From: Psoroptes ovis
Taxonomy: Eukaryota; Arthropoda; Arachnida; Sarcoptiformes; Psoroptidae
Assembly: GCA_002943765.1 (NCBI GenBank)
Contig: PQWQ01000016.1
Location: 496,001 to 560,000, forward strand
Reading direction: 5' to 3'
DNA: 64,000 nucleotides
Made by a program: the position numbers and the translations under genes. Of the stretch, positions 11,001 through 24,489 are shown one piece after another. The notes below the pieces were generated by a model, which made no database searches, was not told the DNA's origin, and saw only the letters and a list, made by a program, of their open reading frames with translations. Numbering within the stretch: the stretch's first letter is position 1; each line of letters starts with the position of its first letter.

Positions 11001-13522
11001 TTATTGATAAATTTATTATTATTATTATTGTTTTTAACAGATTTATTATCATCCAATGATTGTAATGTTTTCGATTTACTATCCATTTGTTGTTTATTAT
11101 TTTTATTCAATGATGGCAATTCAAATGTTTCACGATGATTTACGGTGACAATCATTGAATTATTATTATTATTATTATTATCATTAACCAATGTTGTAGG
11201 TGTTACTGTTGTCACTGTAAAATGTTCACTATCGACATCATTATCATCATGTGGCAATATTGTTGTTGTCGTATCTTCATCATTATTACCATCATCATCA
11301 TTATGATTACTATCATGATCGGTCATCGTTGTTGTTGATGCAGTCATCGTTTTAATTAAATCAATATTAACAACATGTGGCTGTGGTCGTGTTACCTGTA
11401 TACGTGCTTTCATCGATGATTCATGATTTCGTTGATTGATTACTTTTTTTGGTGGATTAAATTTATTATTATTCATTAAATTATTAGCATTATTATTATT
11501 ATTCGTATTATCTTGCTGCTGTGTTGTAGATCTTTCAATATTATTTTTCTCAACATTATCCACATCATTATCATTATTATTATTATTATTGCTATCATCA
11601 TGATCATTTGTAGCAGGCAAATTAAAATGATTGATCATTGTTGTTGTTGTTGTCGATGGTGGTGATGGTGGTGGTGTTGTTGTTGTTGTTGTTGTAGATA
11701 TCGGAACATCAGCAAATATATTTTCCGCTTGATTTTGATTATTCGATGTCGACGACGACGATGGTGGTGATGATAAAATTTCATAATGAAAATGTCTTCC
11801 AATATCATCATTATTATTGTTATTATTATTAGTATTACCATTAGATGCTTGATATCTACGCAATGATTGCATTTGTGGTGATGGTTGTGTTAATCCTTGT
11901 ACTGGATGATGATAATATGCTGTCGGTGTATGAAACAAAGGTGGAATCGAATGATCTTGACTAATTACAATAACACCTGTGGCTAATGATCGATCATCTA
12001 GACGATGTGCTGGCAAAGGTATTACAATGTTCTATTATAATTGAAAAAAATTGAAATTAATAAATTATTATTTTAAAACAAAATTAAAAAAATAACGATT
12101 AAAACATGCCTGAATAGTATGATTATTATTATTATATTTATAATATAATGGATGTGCAGAAACATCATTTCGATTATTATTATTATTATTCATCATAATT
12201 GATTGTTGTCGATCAATAAATGAATGATCATCTTTGATTGTTGTATAAACATTATTATTACCATTTTCATTCCGATTGTTTTTACGTTTCGATACACGTT
12301 TGCCAAAATCATTATTATCATTATTATTATCATTATTATTATTAATGTTATCATCGTCAAATGATTGGGTGTTGTTAACATTATCATTAACATTTATCAA
12401 AGGATCAACAATATCATCATCATTATCATCGATAATATCAGTGGCTAAATGATCAACATTATTGCTCAATTGTTGTCTGTGTGATGATAATGATGATGAT
12501 GATGGCGGTGAATGATGTTCGACCATGCCTATGTCATCCGGTGTGCTGCCAATTTCAACAATTTCATCAACTGTCACTGTTGCTGGCTGTTGTTGTGGTG
12601 CTAATGAAGTAAGATGATTATAATGATGTTGTGTTCGATATGTTACAACATGGCCATTATTATTTTGGCCACCATTAGCATTATCATTATTGTTTGCATC
12701 TAAATTACGTGTTACGATTGTTCCACGTGTAGTAATTCTTGGAATACTTGTTGTTGCTGTTGTTGTTGATGGCAATACAGTTGTTTTCATTGACGATGAT
12801 GAAGGTGGCGATGGTTCATGTTTGAATTCAAATTTAAATTTATGCACAACATTTGTCGATTCTGCTTCATCCAATGATGTTTGCGATGATTTAGATGATG
12901 AAGATAATGTCGACGACGATGATGATGACGATGGCAATGATAAAATTGATGATTTTGGCGATGATGATGATGCTATTAATGATGATGATAATGATGGTGA
13001 TTGTTCATTATTACCATAATGATGATTATTATTATTATATTCATAAAAATTATCAAAATCAGCAATCGATCCAGAACGAAATTTTGGGCCATTCGAACCA
13101 ATCGAATAATGATGATAATGATGATTATTTTGATGATTTTGATTATAATTATTATTATTATTATTATTATGAAATGGTGATGTATATGATGATAATCGTT
13201 GATTATGATTTGCATCTAATATTTACATATATTTGACGATATTAAAAGAAATGAAAAATTATCATTTTAATTATTTTAATTACCAAAAATCATTGATTGA
13301 TTTGAAAGTGCGATGAAAATGGAGATGAATTGTCAAATTGTCATCTCCATTTTCAACACTGAATCAATTGAAAAATATTGACAAAAATTGTATCATTTTT
13401 TGTCAATGGAAAAATATTCATTTTGCTCAAATTGAAAATTATTTTCTTTCAAAAAAACAATACTTACCAACAATAATTACGGTGATTAATATTAGAATAA
13501 AATTTATAATAAATGACGACAT
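8039..13522 (-). CDS. Large mucin-like secreted protein with one C-terminal chitin-binding (CBM14/peritrophin-A) domain
   Basis: Three coding exons: 13522-13468, 13215-12110 and 12031-8039, about 1716 residues. Exon 1 encodes a signal peptide (MSSFIINFILILITVIIV, then DA across the splice). An in-frame ATG 13 codons earlier (MLLKKF) is an alternative start. The body is Ser/Thr/Asn/Asp low complexity with several poly-Thr runs, expected to be heavily O-glycosylated. Near the C-terminus a PGVPGVDYPIYGHIP lead-in precedes six cysteines: C-x15-C-x5-C, a long insert, then C-x12-C-x7-C with FLCPNGTIFSQ and CDWWYNVKC, typical of arthropod CBM14 domains. The C-terminal tail is Gln-, Ser- and His-rich. 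Known family role: chitin binding in cuticle or gut lining. Homology outside the domain cannot be judged. Confidence 0.88.
12032..12109 (-). other. Intron with apparent GC-AG ends
   Basis: The frame joins HTIQ to NIVIPLPAHR only if the intron runs from CAG|GCATGT (GC at 12109-12108) to TTATAATAG (AG at 12033-12032). The nearby GT alternative (GCAT|GTTT) would create an immediate stop. 78 bp long. Confidence 0.6.
13216..13467 (-). other. Intron 1 of the chitin-binding gene
   Basis: 252 bp, donor TTG|GTAAGTATTG, acceptor AATATTAG. It contains an inverted repeat with 14-bp perfect arms (13315-13328 and 13341-13354) and a 12-bp loop, and next to it an imperfect repeat with TTGACAAAAA/TTTTTTGTCAA arms at 13377-13404. 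Confidence 0.8.
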
Positions 13523-16500
13523 TTTGAATAGGAATTTTGTTGAAAATTTTTTCAGTAACATTATTTTGTAGAATATTATTGAGTCTATTGAATTTGAGAA
13601 ATTTAAAATGAAGAAAACTTGAAAACGAAAATTGTTCAAAGTATCATAATTCGGAGAATTTGGGAATTTTGGAAATTCTGAAAAATTTGAAATTAAGCAC
13701 AAATAATTTGCTGAATATGAATGAAATCAATCAATCAAAAAATGACTTGATTAAACCAAAAGTAAAACACAATATTTTTCAATTGACAAACATGATATAT
13801 TTGATGGTTGATGAAATAATTCACAAAACAAACTGAAATACACAAAATGAAATGAATTCAAGTCTTTTCAATTTTGAAAATTTTCAAATATTTTTACGTG
13901 TTTTTACATGTAAATTTACATAGAAATTCTTCATAAATTTATTTTCGAAAAAAATTAACAAACACATCATTCATTTATTCATTTAATATAATCATTTATC
14001 ATTTATTAAGTTTTCAAATTTAGTAAAAATATGTGAAAATTTTTAAAAGGGCTTTAAGTGAACAACAACACGACGATAAAGAATACGAAAAAAAAATGAT
14101 TCAATCTGACCAATGGTCATTGTCTTTTTATAATTGTGTCTGAAAATTTTTCAAAAAAATGACTATGGTTAGCATTAACATTATTATTATTATTATTATT
14201 TGAAAAAGATGATGTCTCCAAATGTGTTTACAATACACATATATACACAATATTACACATTGATTTAAATAAAATGTTCATACATTTTTTTTTTTTTGGA
14301 TTGTGGATTATCATTATCAACAAACACGTACAAACACGCAGAGACCATATGACGAATCATTGAGATTGAAGAGAAATTATATTTTTTTTTGGTGAGAAAT
14401 CTAAATGAATCAAAGAGATAGATCAAAGATAGATCAAAGATGGATTTATGTTCAAAAAGTGAAAGTGAATGGATACCACAGATATGAAAGTGAAAGTTTT
14501 TTTTTTTGAAATCAAATAGAGAACAAACACAATGATATCTAAGAGTTGGTTTCGTTCTTCTTCTTCGTTGAAACATTTGAATTATTTATTTTATTTTATT
14601 TACCGAAGATGTTCATCTTCATCTTTATATTTTCGCTTGGACAAATAATAGCAAATAAAAGATGATTAGCCAAGTTTCAATACATTTTCAAATGAATTAT
14701 CATTATTTTCCATGAGGTTTCGAGACTCTTCTTCTTCGTTTTGAGACATTATCTCTGCTTTGATTATGTTTCATTTTTTTTTGGGCTGATTGTTCCAACA
14801 TGGAATGATGTGACAAGAGAATTCATTCTTTTTTGAATTCAAAATTCAAGTGAAATTCAATAAATTTGATCGAATCAAATTCATTAAACAATTAATTTTC
14901 AATATTTCAAAAATTAAATGAAGAATTATTCAATTTTGAATAAAATATTTGAATGAAAATCAATCAATTATTGAATTGAAAAAGAAAAAAGATTAATTAG
15001 ATTTCAATTAAGGAAGCTAAAAGGTGAAATTTTTCGATTTCCATTCATAGCCGATTCATTTGAAGTATTATCCATCTGTCAATCGATCATTGATCGATAC
15101 ATCATTTGAAATATTTTTCAAAAAAAAAAAAAAAATTTTCCTTGGAGAAAAATGCGTGAATTCATCCAAAAAACCACCATTTGAAAATTGGTCTAATTGA
15201 TCACATTTATTCAGAACATGGACACTAATCAAATGAATAAATGTTGAAATTTTTGGACAAACAAATGATTAGATCAGTTTTTACTTTGTTTATTTTGTTT
15301 TGCCCGATGTAATTTAACGATTTTTAAACAAAAAATATAATCATCAATTGGTGGCTATCCATGGTATTGCGTGCGCGTATTTGTCCATAAATTTATAAAA
15401 AATTAAACAAAGAAATTTTTGAAAATTTCGTAAATGACTTTTATTCACGAATGGTTGAATGAATAGATGAATAAATGGTAATATAAAATGTGAAAAAATA
15501 TAAAATTTCTGGCCAAACATTCACATTTGAAATAGTTATATTTTTGATGAAACTTTATTTTGATTTTCTCAAATTTTTTTCGGTGAAAATAAACGCAATT
15601 GCAAGCAATTAAGCCTTTGATTTCTTTCGGATAATTTTTCATAGACGAATAATGCGACAATGAAATTTTTCGTAAGAATAATTATTATCATTGCTTTGTT
15701 GTTGTTGGTTGTTGTTTGTTTGCCCAACGATTATAGATTTCGAGTTTAACCTTTGAAGAGTTCAAAGACGAAGATGAAAAAAATGAAAATTTCATTTCAA
15801 AAAATTGAAAATTTATTTCATATTGAAGTGGACAATCAATCAGTCATCAATCAATCGATTGATTGATTGATTAATGATTTTATTTGATTTAATTTCGATT
15901 TTTATTTTTTATTTTTTTGCTCTAAATTCTTCTCGAATATATTTTATTTGTTTATTATTATTATCAATCTGATTGATAAACAATTGAATTATGAAATGTC
16001 AAATCAAATACACAATTGACATCAATTGTTTTTGAAACGAATCGAAATTGTATCAAATCAAATTGATTGAATTGTATTATTTGAAAATATTATTATTATT
16101 ATTATTTCGATTGATTAATCAATCGAAAAGATGATTAAAAATTATTCATCTTTATTATTTGTTTGTATTTTATATTAATTTTATAATTGATAATAATTAA
16201 TAATAATCGATCGATCAATCGATTGATCGAAAGTACAAAGTAAAATTTCGATTGTTTGATTGAAGATTTTTAAAAAAATTCAAAGAAAAAATTAGATTAA
16301 TATTGATGATGATGAACAACATATTCGTCAATGATGTTATTGTTTTTCAATTTTTTTCAAATCGAAAATAATAATAAAAATACGTGCACATTTGTATGCA
16401 CGCGTGTGTAGTACAGATAAGGATGAGTGTTTTTTTTTAATATTGAAAATCATTAAAATCAATAAACAACAACCACAAAAAAAAACAACATTGATTGCCA

Positions 16501-18186
16501 TTGAATCAATCAATTGATCGATCAATCGATTGATGATGATGAAATTGTTTTTTCCATCATAAACATTAAATAATGTCAAAAGTTGAAGATGAAATTGTTG
16601 TTTTTTTGTTTTTTGTTTTTTGTTTCACGGAAATTATCCATGAGGGTCATCCATTTGTTTGTTTTTTTTATATAAATGAATGTGAATATATAAATGTTGT
16701 CAATTGATCAATTAATGATTGATTAATCATTCGTAAATCTTGAGAAATCTTCAAAGAATTTTGTATATGTGATTCGAATCAAGTTCAATAGCCATTGTTT
16801 TTGCGGGCCACAAACAAACAAAAAAAAATTGGTCACAAAGTTAATCTTTTGATTTTATATTTCAATTGTATATAATTGATGTATTATTGATTCATTTATT
16901 TTCATCAATTTTTTTCATGTGTGTGTGTTTGTTTGTGTATTGAATGAAATAGAAACAAATATAAACAAACAAACAAATAAACAGAAACATTGACCTTTAC
17001 CTCGAAATTGTTAATTGAATTTTTCGTTTTATTTTTTTATTTTTTTGTTCCTTAATTTTTCAATCAATTTTAATTAATTAATTAATTATTGAAAGCTGAT
17101 AATTATCATCATCTTGTTGAATATGTGTGTGTGAATAATTTTGTAAAATTGGAAGAAAAAAAAATACACATTGAAACATCTGTTCAATTGTTTATTTTAT
17201 TATTTGTTCAGTTTGTTTATTTGTCTATTTGTTTGAATATTATCATTTGTCATTATCAAACAGGTCAAAGAGGGGAATAATGGATGATTGAATAATTTTA
17301 ATATTTCAATATATATGAATGTATGTTTGATGATGATACAATGATTATTGACAAATGTATGTTCGATATATTCACACAAATGATAATAAATTATAATAAT
17401 TGACTAAATACAATTGATTAACCTTCAATATTTCTTGAAAATATTCAATCATAATTTTAATTATCATCATCATCAACATCATCATTATTGAACCTTTTTT
17501 GATACAAACAACAATATTTGAATTAATCAATTTTCCAATTAGTTTTTGTTAATTTTTCATTTTTTTTGTTTAATTGTTTGAATTATATATGTTTTCAATA
17601 ACATTCTATTAACATTATTATTTGATATCATAATAATTATTACAGAAAATTATTATAAATTGATCTGTGTTATTCAGTGTTCTTTTACATTTATATAAAA
17701 ACATTATGCTTATGATGATGATGATATAAGCAAATTATTTGCAAGTTAATTATTAATATAAGATCTAATAGAAAAAGAAGAAGAAGTTGGCCAAATTACC
17801 ACCAATAAAAAATTGAAAATGAATGAACAATATGTGTTTGTATTTGTTTGCCATGTAATGTTCTTTATCTCTGTACATTTGTTTGTTTGTTGCTGTTTGT
17901 CCACAATAAAATGTAAATTATCATCAACAAAAAATTAAAATCGAATGAAATTAAATGAAATAATATTTAATAAAGTTCAAATTATTATTATTATCATTGA
18001 AAAATTATTAAATGTTATACGGAAAATTATTGTGGAAAATTATTTCATTTTATATTTATTCAATTTTTAATATTTCTCTAATTTTCAATATTGAAAATAC
18101 ACATTAGTTTTACATGAACAAATATGTTGAATTGAATATTGAATAATTTCCAGCCAATAATATATCTATGTCAATATATATGTGGA
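13523..18186. other. Gene-poor AT-rich stretch
   Basis: Upstream of the chitin-binding gene. No protein-like ORF in either strand. Contents are simple repeats: (ATT)n at 14180-14202, A-runs at 15120-15137, poly-T at 14285-14298, TTTG-type tracts around 16604-16625 and 16920-16980, and recurrent palindromes of the ATCAATCGATTGAT type near 15851, 16216 and 16518. None of the fold-back elements found further right occurs here. Confidence 0.5.
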
Positions 18187-18257
18187 ATATTTGTACAATG
18201 TACAAATATTTGCATTAAAATATTGATAATGATGATCATCATCATTATCAATATTAT
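18187..18257. repeat. Two adjacent near-perfect palindromes
   Basis: 18187-18211 reads 12 bp + 1 + 12 bp (AATATTTGTACA-A-TGTACAAATATT). Eight bases later a second palindrome has 18-bp arms (AATATTGATAATGATGAT) around one base, ending near 18256. Confidence 0.75.
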
Positions 18258-19062
18258 ACATAATTATAATGATGATGATGATGATCATTATTATTGAATT
18301 TTGTTTCCAATTTGACTTTTGGGATTGAAAATTATTGTTACACATTTCACTTTATTTCTTCATTTGATGATCTAAAATCCAAAGCCAATATCCACATATG
18401 AATATTTTCACACTTAATCGATTCGTAATATATTCATCCATTTGATTCATTCATTCCAATATTCATATTTGTAATATGTGTTAATATATATATACAAATA
18501 TTTGTTGTTTGATGATGATGATTTTCGGATTTTGTTAAAATATTTATATTTATTACATATTCATATTCATATTTATTCATATTTATTTATTCAAAAATAT
18601 ACATTTGTGTGTATGCAAGCAATATCTTGATGGATAATGACAATGAAAATATTTGTGAATATTTTTTCTTCTTATTGAACAAAATTTCAACATTTTTTCG
18701 ATTCAAAGTTCGAGGCCAATTTCATCATTATCATTTTGAGCGAAATTTTTGCAATTTCTCTTGCCGTCATAATAATCGATAATATCGATCGGATTCATTT
18801 TTTTTTTTGACAATTTAAGATTTCAATAACAAGAACAATAATCTTTGAAAAATAAGATAACTTTTAACAATTTTCACTAATATGTTTCATCCGGTTATTA
18901 TTTGGCCACATTTTCAAATTTTCAAATATTCAAATATTCAATTCAATTATTTAAATATTTCATTTTCAATTTTCAAAAATTGTAACTCTTTCTTTTTTTT
19001 TCAATTTCATTTATTCACATATAGACAAACAAATACGAATACAAAAATCATTTATTCATTTA
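18258..19062. other. Noncoding interval
   Basis: AT-rich with TATATA and ATTCAT microrepeats (near 18480-18600). No gene seen. Confidence 0.5.
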
Positions 19063-19146
19063 TTAGAGTGTCCGTAAAGTTTTTGCTAGGTTATATCGTT
19101 GGAAAATCATTTGTGAAATCGACAAGAACTTTTCGGACAACCATAA
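19063..19146 (+). mobile_element. Fold-back MITE copy 1 (mariner-type ends)
   Basis: Left end TTAGAGTGTCCGTAAAG, right end CTTTTCGGACAACC; carries the asymmetric GGTTATATCG core on its left side, used here to define the + orientation. It is the leftmost copy in the window. Confidence 0.75.
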
Positions 19147-19608
19147 TATATATTCATTTTTTGATGTTTATCAAAAATCAAAAATCAAAATAATTGACGA
19201 TGATGATAATGATTTTCAATCATTATTTTTTTAGATTGTCGTCATCCATCCATTTATCCATTTATCGATGGATACACAGCTCGATAGATGTATGTATGTA
19301 TGGATAGATTGATTGATTGATTGATGGATACGAAATGAAATTTTTCACTTCAAAAACGAAAAATAAAAAATGAAAAGTGAAAAAACATGTAAATATTCTG
19401 ATAATGTTCCGAATGATAATGGCGATGATGATGATGATGATGATAATGGCAGCATAGAACCATAATAGGTATCATCATCATTTACCATTAGCCATTTAAC
19501 CACATCAGCCATTATTTATATTTTCTCGGATATTTTCCATTGCAAACATATATTGTTTGATTTGTTTTGTTAGTAGTTAGTTTCAAAGGTCAAATATGTA
19601 TATTTGCT

Positions 19609-19639
<31 letters not shown>

Positions 19640-19743
19640 TTTGCTTATTTTTTTTCGCCATCCATACAAACATTCATTCAAATACATATTTATTTGTTTT
19701 ATATTTTTGTGTTGAGAAAAAAAAAATTGGATGAAATATATAA
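19147..19743. other. Noncoding interval
   Basis: Contains (GATT)n at 19308-19325, (GAT)n at 19428-19446 and a long TA-dinucleotide tract at 19609-19639. No gene seen. Confidence 0.5.
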
Positions 19744-19824
19744 TAGATTGTTCGAAAAGTTCTTGACGATTTTCTAATCATTTTCTACGATATAATCGGC
19801 AAAAACTTTTCGGACAACTCAATA
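19744..19824 (-). mobile_element. Fold-back MITE copy 2
   Basis: TAGATTGTTCGAAAAG at left and CTTTTCGGACAACTC at right; the CGATATAATCG core lies on the right, so the copy is reversed relative to copy 1. Confidence 0.8.
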
Positions 19825-21139
19825 CAACAAAATACAAATAAATAGATAAATGGATAATTTTGCCCATTTTGTATCATCATCATCATCAACATCATTGTCA
19901 TTATGATGATTATCATCAAACCATCAGCCATTCAAACCATTCTAACCATCAGCCATCAAAAAAAAAATTGATCACATCATTATCAATGTCGGACAATTGA
20001 CATTTCCGATTAGTTAAGAAATGATAATGATGATGATGATGATGATGATTATGGATTTGAGAAAAAGCATCCATTTATTTCACTTTATTTCATTCAATTC
20101 GCTTCGATTCGATTCAATTTTCTATTCAATTTATCATCATTTGAAACTAAACTATACTTGACTGATTTAACTGATTTTGACAAAACTGATTGACTGACTG
20201 ACTGAATTTGTTTGTTTGATTATTTTGATTTTATGATATTTTCTTAAAAGATGAAAATTGTATCAAATAATTGATAAATAAACATAAAATATTTTCGAAA
20301 AAGGATGATTCAACAAACAAACAAGATGATTATTATGATAATAAAACGTATTTGATATTTGAAAATTGTCAGCTTCAGCCATTTCAGCCATTGATATACT
20401 CTGATCTGCCTCAAAGATATTCAAATAATAAAACTTGGTAAAAAATAAAATATTTTGATTTATGCACACGATATTTTCGTGCTTATTTATATGAATGCAT
20501 GTCTGTATGAGTGAGTGTACGAATCGTTCATATTAATTGATTTGAATCAATTAATTTTTTTCATTAATTTTCCTCTGAAAAAGTGATAAAATATGTATCA
20601 TCATCAAACACTAATAAATATTAACCTGTCCATATGGAGGTGATTATATCAATAATAATTTCCCCGTTTGATAATGATAATGATTATTTATTAATTGATA
20701 GAAATGCTGTTGTTATGAATGATATTGATTTGATTGATCATCATTGATCGATCGTTCGATCGATGATGCTGTAAAATTTTGTAAAATTTTCAAATTTTTC
20801 CAAAATTCAATTTCAAATACATTTTTGAATTTTTCCACTGGATTTTCTTCAGTAGAAAATATCCGATTGAATCAAATGAAATTCATGAAAATATTTTTCA
20901 TTATTTTTCCATAGTATTTCGTGAACATTTACTAGACATTCACGGTAAAATCTACGGGAACATGAAAATAATGATGAAAAAAAAATATTTAAGGAATCAT
21001 TTCTTAATTTTTATTTAATTTTTAATTTTCGTTAATTTTTTTTCCGGCTATTTGTTAATGTTAATAATAATAATAATCATAATCATCATTATCAAAAAGC
21101 CATATAATGCATACATACTCTAACCATACTATAGTCTTG
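19825..21139. other. Noncoding interval
   Basis: (CAT)n/(GAT)n tracts (19871-19890, 20024-20050) and short Q/N-free ORFs without protein character. Nothing else recognised. Confidence 0.5.
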
Positions 21140-21196
21140 TATATATAAGTCGACAATATCAGTCAACAAACGACAACAGTAACAGCAACAACGCAG
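21140..21196 (+). promoter_or_regulatory. Candidate TATA promoter and first exon with splice donor
   Basis: TATATAAG at 21140-21147 is followed by an initiator-like TCAGTC (21160-21165), an ATG-free CA-rich leader (CAACAAACGACAACAG) and a donor ACGCAG|GTAAAA (GT at 21197). The TATA-to-initiator distance is shorter than the usual 30 bases, so the true start may be a little further right. No matching coding exon was identified downstream. Confidence 0.35.
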
Positions 21197-22069
21197 GTAA
21201 AATCATTTCACACCATTAATAATGATTATTATTATGATAATAATGCGAATGATTATAATATTAATTGAAGAAAAATGTAATTAACAATTAAATCACAAAT
21301 ACGAAGGAAATTTCTTGAATTTTTCTTGAATTTCTTTCTTTTCTTACATTCAAGATACATCTCAAAGGTACATGAGAACAGGTATATATGCATTTTTTTT
21401 CTAAATATTTCCATATTTCTGTGCATATGCACGCGCATACATACATATCTGAACAAATATTAAATATGATATTAGACATGCTGGAAACATTACAAATTAA
21501 TAAAAACAAAAAGTCAAAGATGTTCAAAAACATTATTGTGATATTGAATCAGACAATCAAAGATAATGTATTATAAATATATTTACTTTAATATTTTATT
21601 TGTTGTTCATTATTATTGACAAATAGAAAAAAAATTGATAATTTAATAATTTTTCAAATAATTAATTATCATTAATTAATTATCCATGATTCTAAACCCT
21701 TTTATCTCTCTTCAAAATACGTGTCCAAAGTGTTCAAATGCATTCATTTATTCAATAAGAAAAACCAACAACTCTCAAAGCATTGAAGAAATCCAGAAAC
21801 AGTAAAGGGTTGACAATCATTGTAAATACACAGACTGTACAGTACTATGCAGCCATATAATGCCTACTATCAAAGCTTATACATGGTTATTAGCTTCATG
21901 AGTGTTTTATGCATCTCATGGTTGAATGTTTGAATGTTTTGAATGTTTAAATGTTGTTTTCGATACACAGTTGTTGCCTGTCTGTCCATTGCTTTTACAT
22001 CTCATACATTCAAAAAATTTAAAATTTCTTTGTGTGCAAAAAAATACAAGAAAAAGTTTTAATTATGTA

Positions 22070-22101
<32 letters not shown>
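22070..22101. repeat. (ATC)n microsatellite
   Basis: Uninterrupted ATC/CAT triplets over about 31 bases. Confidence 0.9.
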
Positions 22102-23390
22102 ACTCTTTATTTATTTATTTATTTGTTCATTTTCGCTGTTTGTTCGCTGCTTGTTTGTTTGTCTGTTGATTTTGTGTGTTTGTTGATTCATTTGTTCATT
22201 TGTTTGTTTGTCGAAATTATCATTTGTATAATATAATCATCATCATATTGAAACATAAACATACAAAACAACAAAATAAATAAATAAATAATGAAACAAT
22301 GATAATTGAAGCTTCATTCATAGCTTTATGATTGAAGAGTATTTCCAGGAACCAAAATATTGAAAAGAATTGAATCGGAAAATATTTTTGATTTGAGAAA
22401 ACAAAAGCGATTGGATTCATTGATTCATTTCATTTCTTTTGTATTGGATAAATGAATGAATGAATAGGAAAAAAATTTATTTTTATATTTTAAATTAAGA
22501 AACGGAACAAAAATCTATGAATAAATAAATGTTTAAATATTTTTTGAATGTCTTTGAAGAATTTTCAATGAATCAAATTGGAAAAATTTCATCGATTTCT
22601 TGACCAGTGTTCCGAATTAATTTAGTTTAATTGAATGTTTCTGAATTTTCCAATCTGAATTAATTCATCATTCAAAATATTTCATTGACATTGTGTATTG
22701 TTGCAGCACACAAACAATCATTAACATCAATGATTGGCTAAGCCCATAGCCCCTTTTAATCTTAATTTTTTGATTATTAATCCTTTGGCATCTTTTTTTT
22801 TGTATGAAATTGTTTGAATAAATAATGATGATGATGAATTGAAATAAAATACATATTTCTTCCCCAATGACTGACAATTTAATTCAATTAACCTGTAATT
22901 TTGATTCAAAGAAAAAAAATGATATTCAATGCACTCGAATTGCATTGAATTTTGATTTGGAAATTTTTTTTTTTCGATAATTTCAAGAATTGTTAATTTG
23001 TTTAATAAAATGAAACATTATGGCCAATGGATATTCGGGGATAGGTTCAAATTATAATTTCAAGTTTGAAATTTTTGAAAATCATTTTGAAAATCTCAAA
23101 TCTTCAAACAACACAAATGAAAAAACAATTCAACAAATGAATTATTATCTGAAATTTGAAATCCAGATCAACATATTTTGTATTCGAATAATTTTACTCG
23201 AATAAATTCAATAGTGCAGCAGCAGCAGCAGTGGCGAAGACGACTACGATGTCGGTGGACATCGGTCATGGTTAAGAAAAAAAATTGAAAAATTGAAAAA
23301 TTAAATAATAATTTCAATTCATCAAAAAAAACAAAAAACAATAATTTTCGGATAATGTAATGATAATGATGATGATGATGATATGATTAT

Positions 23391-23409
23391 GTGTGTGTGT
23401 GTGTGTGTA
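23391..23409. repeat. (GT)n microsatellite
   Basis: Nine perfect GT units preceded by a (GAT)n tract. Confidence 0.9.
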
Positions 23410-24469
23410 TGTATTAATGGGGAAATTTCCGGAAATATTTCTTTGAATTTTTTTTCGGGAAAAAAAAATGGGAGAGAAAAAAAACAAAACTGGCTGAATG
23501 GATGGTCGGATGGCATCATAATTTTAACATATGATGATGAGCTACTACAACACAACACCTTCTCATAGACTTTTGTGATTTTCATATTTTTTGTTTTTTT
23601 GAAAATAATAATTATTTAATGTTGTCGTTGATGATAATACAATAAAGATGATTATTATTATTATTAAATAATCACCGAAGACATTAATAATGATGATGAT
23701 GATGATAATAATCACAATTAACATTAGCCATCAAATGACAACAACAACATTATTAAATCATATTTGAAATGAAAAAAAAAAATAAAACACATGTGTCATT
23801 TTAAATTTTGAATTTTTGTAAGGATGATGAAATGTGAAAATTACAACGAAACCATTATCAGTTTGGTGTGCGTGCATCTGTCACGTTATTGTTCGCCAGC
23901 AATCTTATCGTTCCGCATAGACCCCGATTCGGTAGGGTCTGAGTGATGGTGTTCTGGACAAGTAAAATATTGTCTTTGTGGATACAATTTACAAAAGGAT
24001 TACAATCAAACGTTTTCCCGTGAAATCTTGTATTTTCTCATATTAAACGGATATAATAATGATAATGTGAAAAATGAATGAAAATTGATGATGAGGATGT
24101 AACCCTGTGAAGCTAAATTAAAGCAGAAGAAAAAAAATTCACATATTGTCATTATAATGATTTGAAAATTTCAAAATAAAATTAAAATTGAATTAAATTC
24201 ATTTAATCGGTTTTTTTTTATCAGTGTTTGTTTTCAATGGTTAATTGAAAATATTAACCAAATATGTTTTTACATACAACGACAATACATACACATTCAA
24301 CAGGTGGGTGTATTGAATTTCAATAATAATAATAATAATAATGATAATCATCATTTAATTATTATTATCATTTTTCAAAATTTTATTTTACAAAATTCAA
24401 TTAAAAATTTATTTATTTATTTATTTGTTATCTCATTAATAATTATTATCATCATCTTCGTCATAATCT

Positions 24470-24489
24470 ACACACACACACACACACAC
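24470..24489. repeat. (CA)n microsatellite
   Basis: About ten perfect CA units. Confidence 0.9.

Noticed and set aside
12690..13236. Asp- and Met-rich plus-strand frames opposite exon 2 of the chitin-binding gene
   Set aside because: They are (GAT)n/(ATG)n readings of the antisense of Ser/Asn codons.
21388..21576. Short frames on both strands near 21.4 kb
   Set aside because: No protein-like composition, and similar frames exist on the opposite strand.
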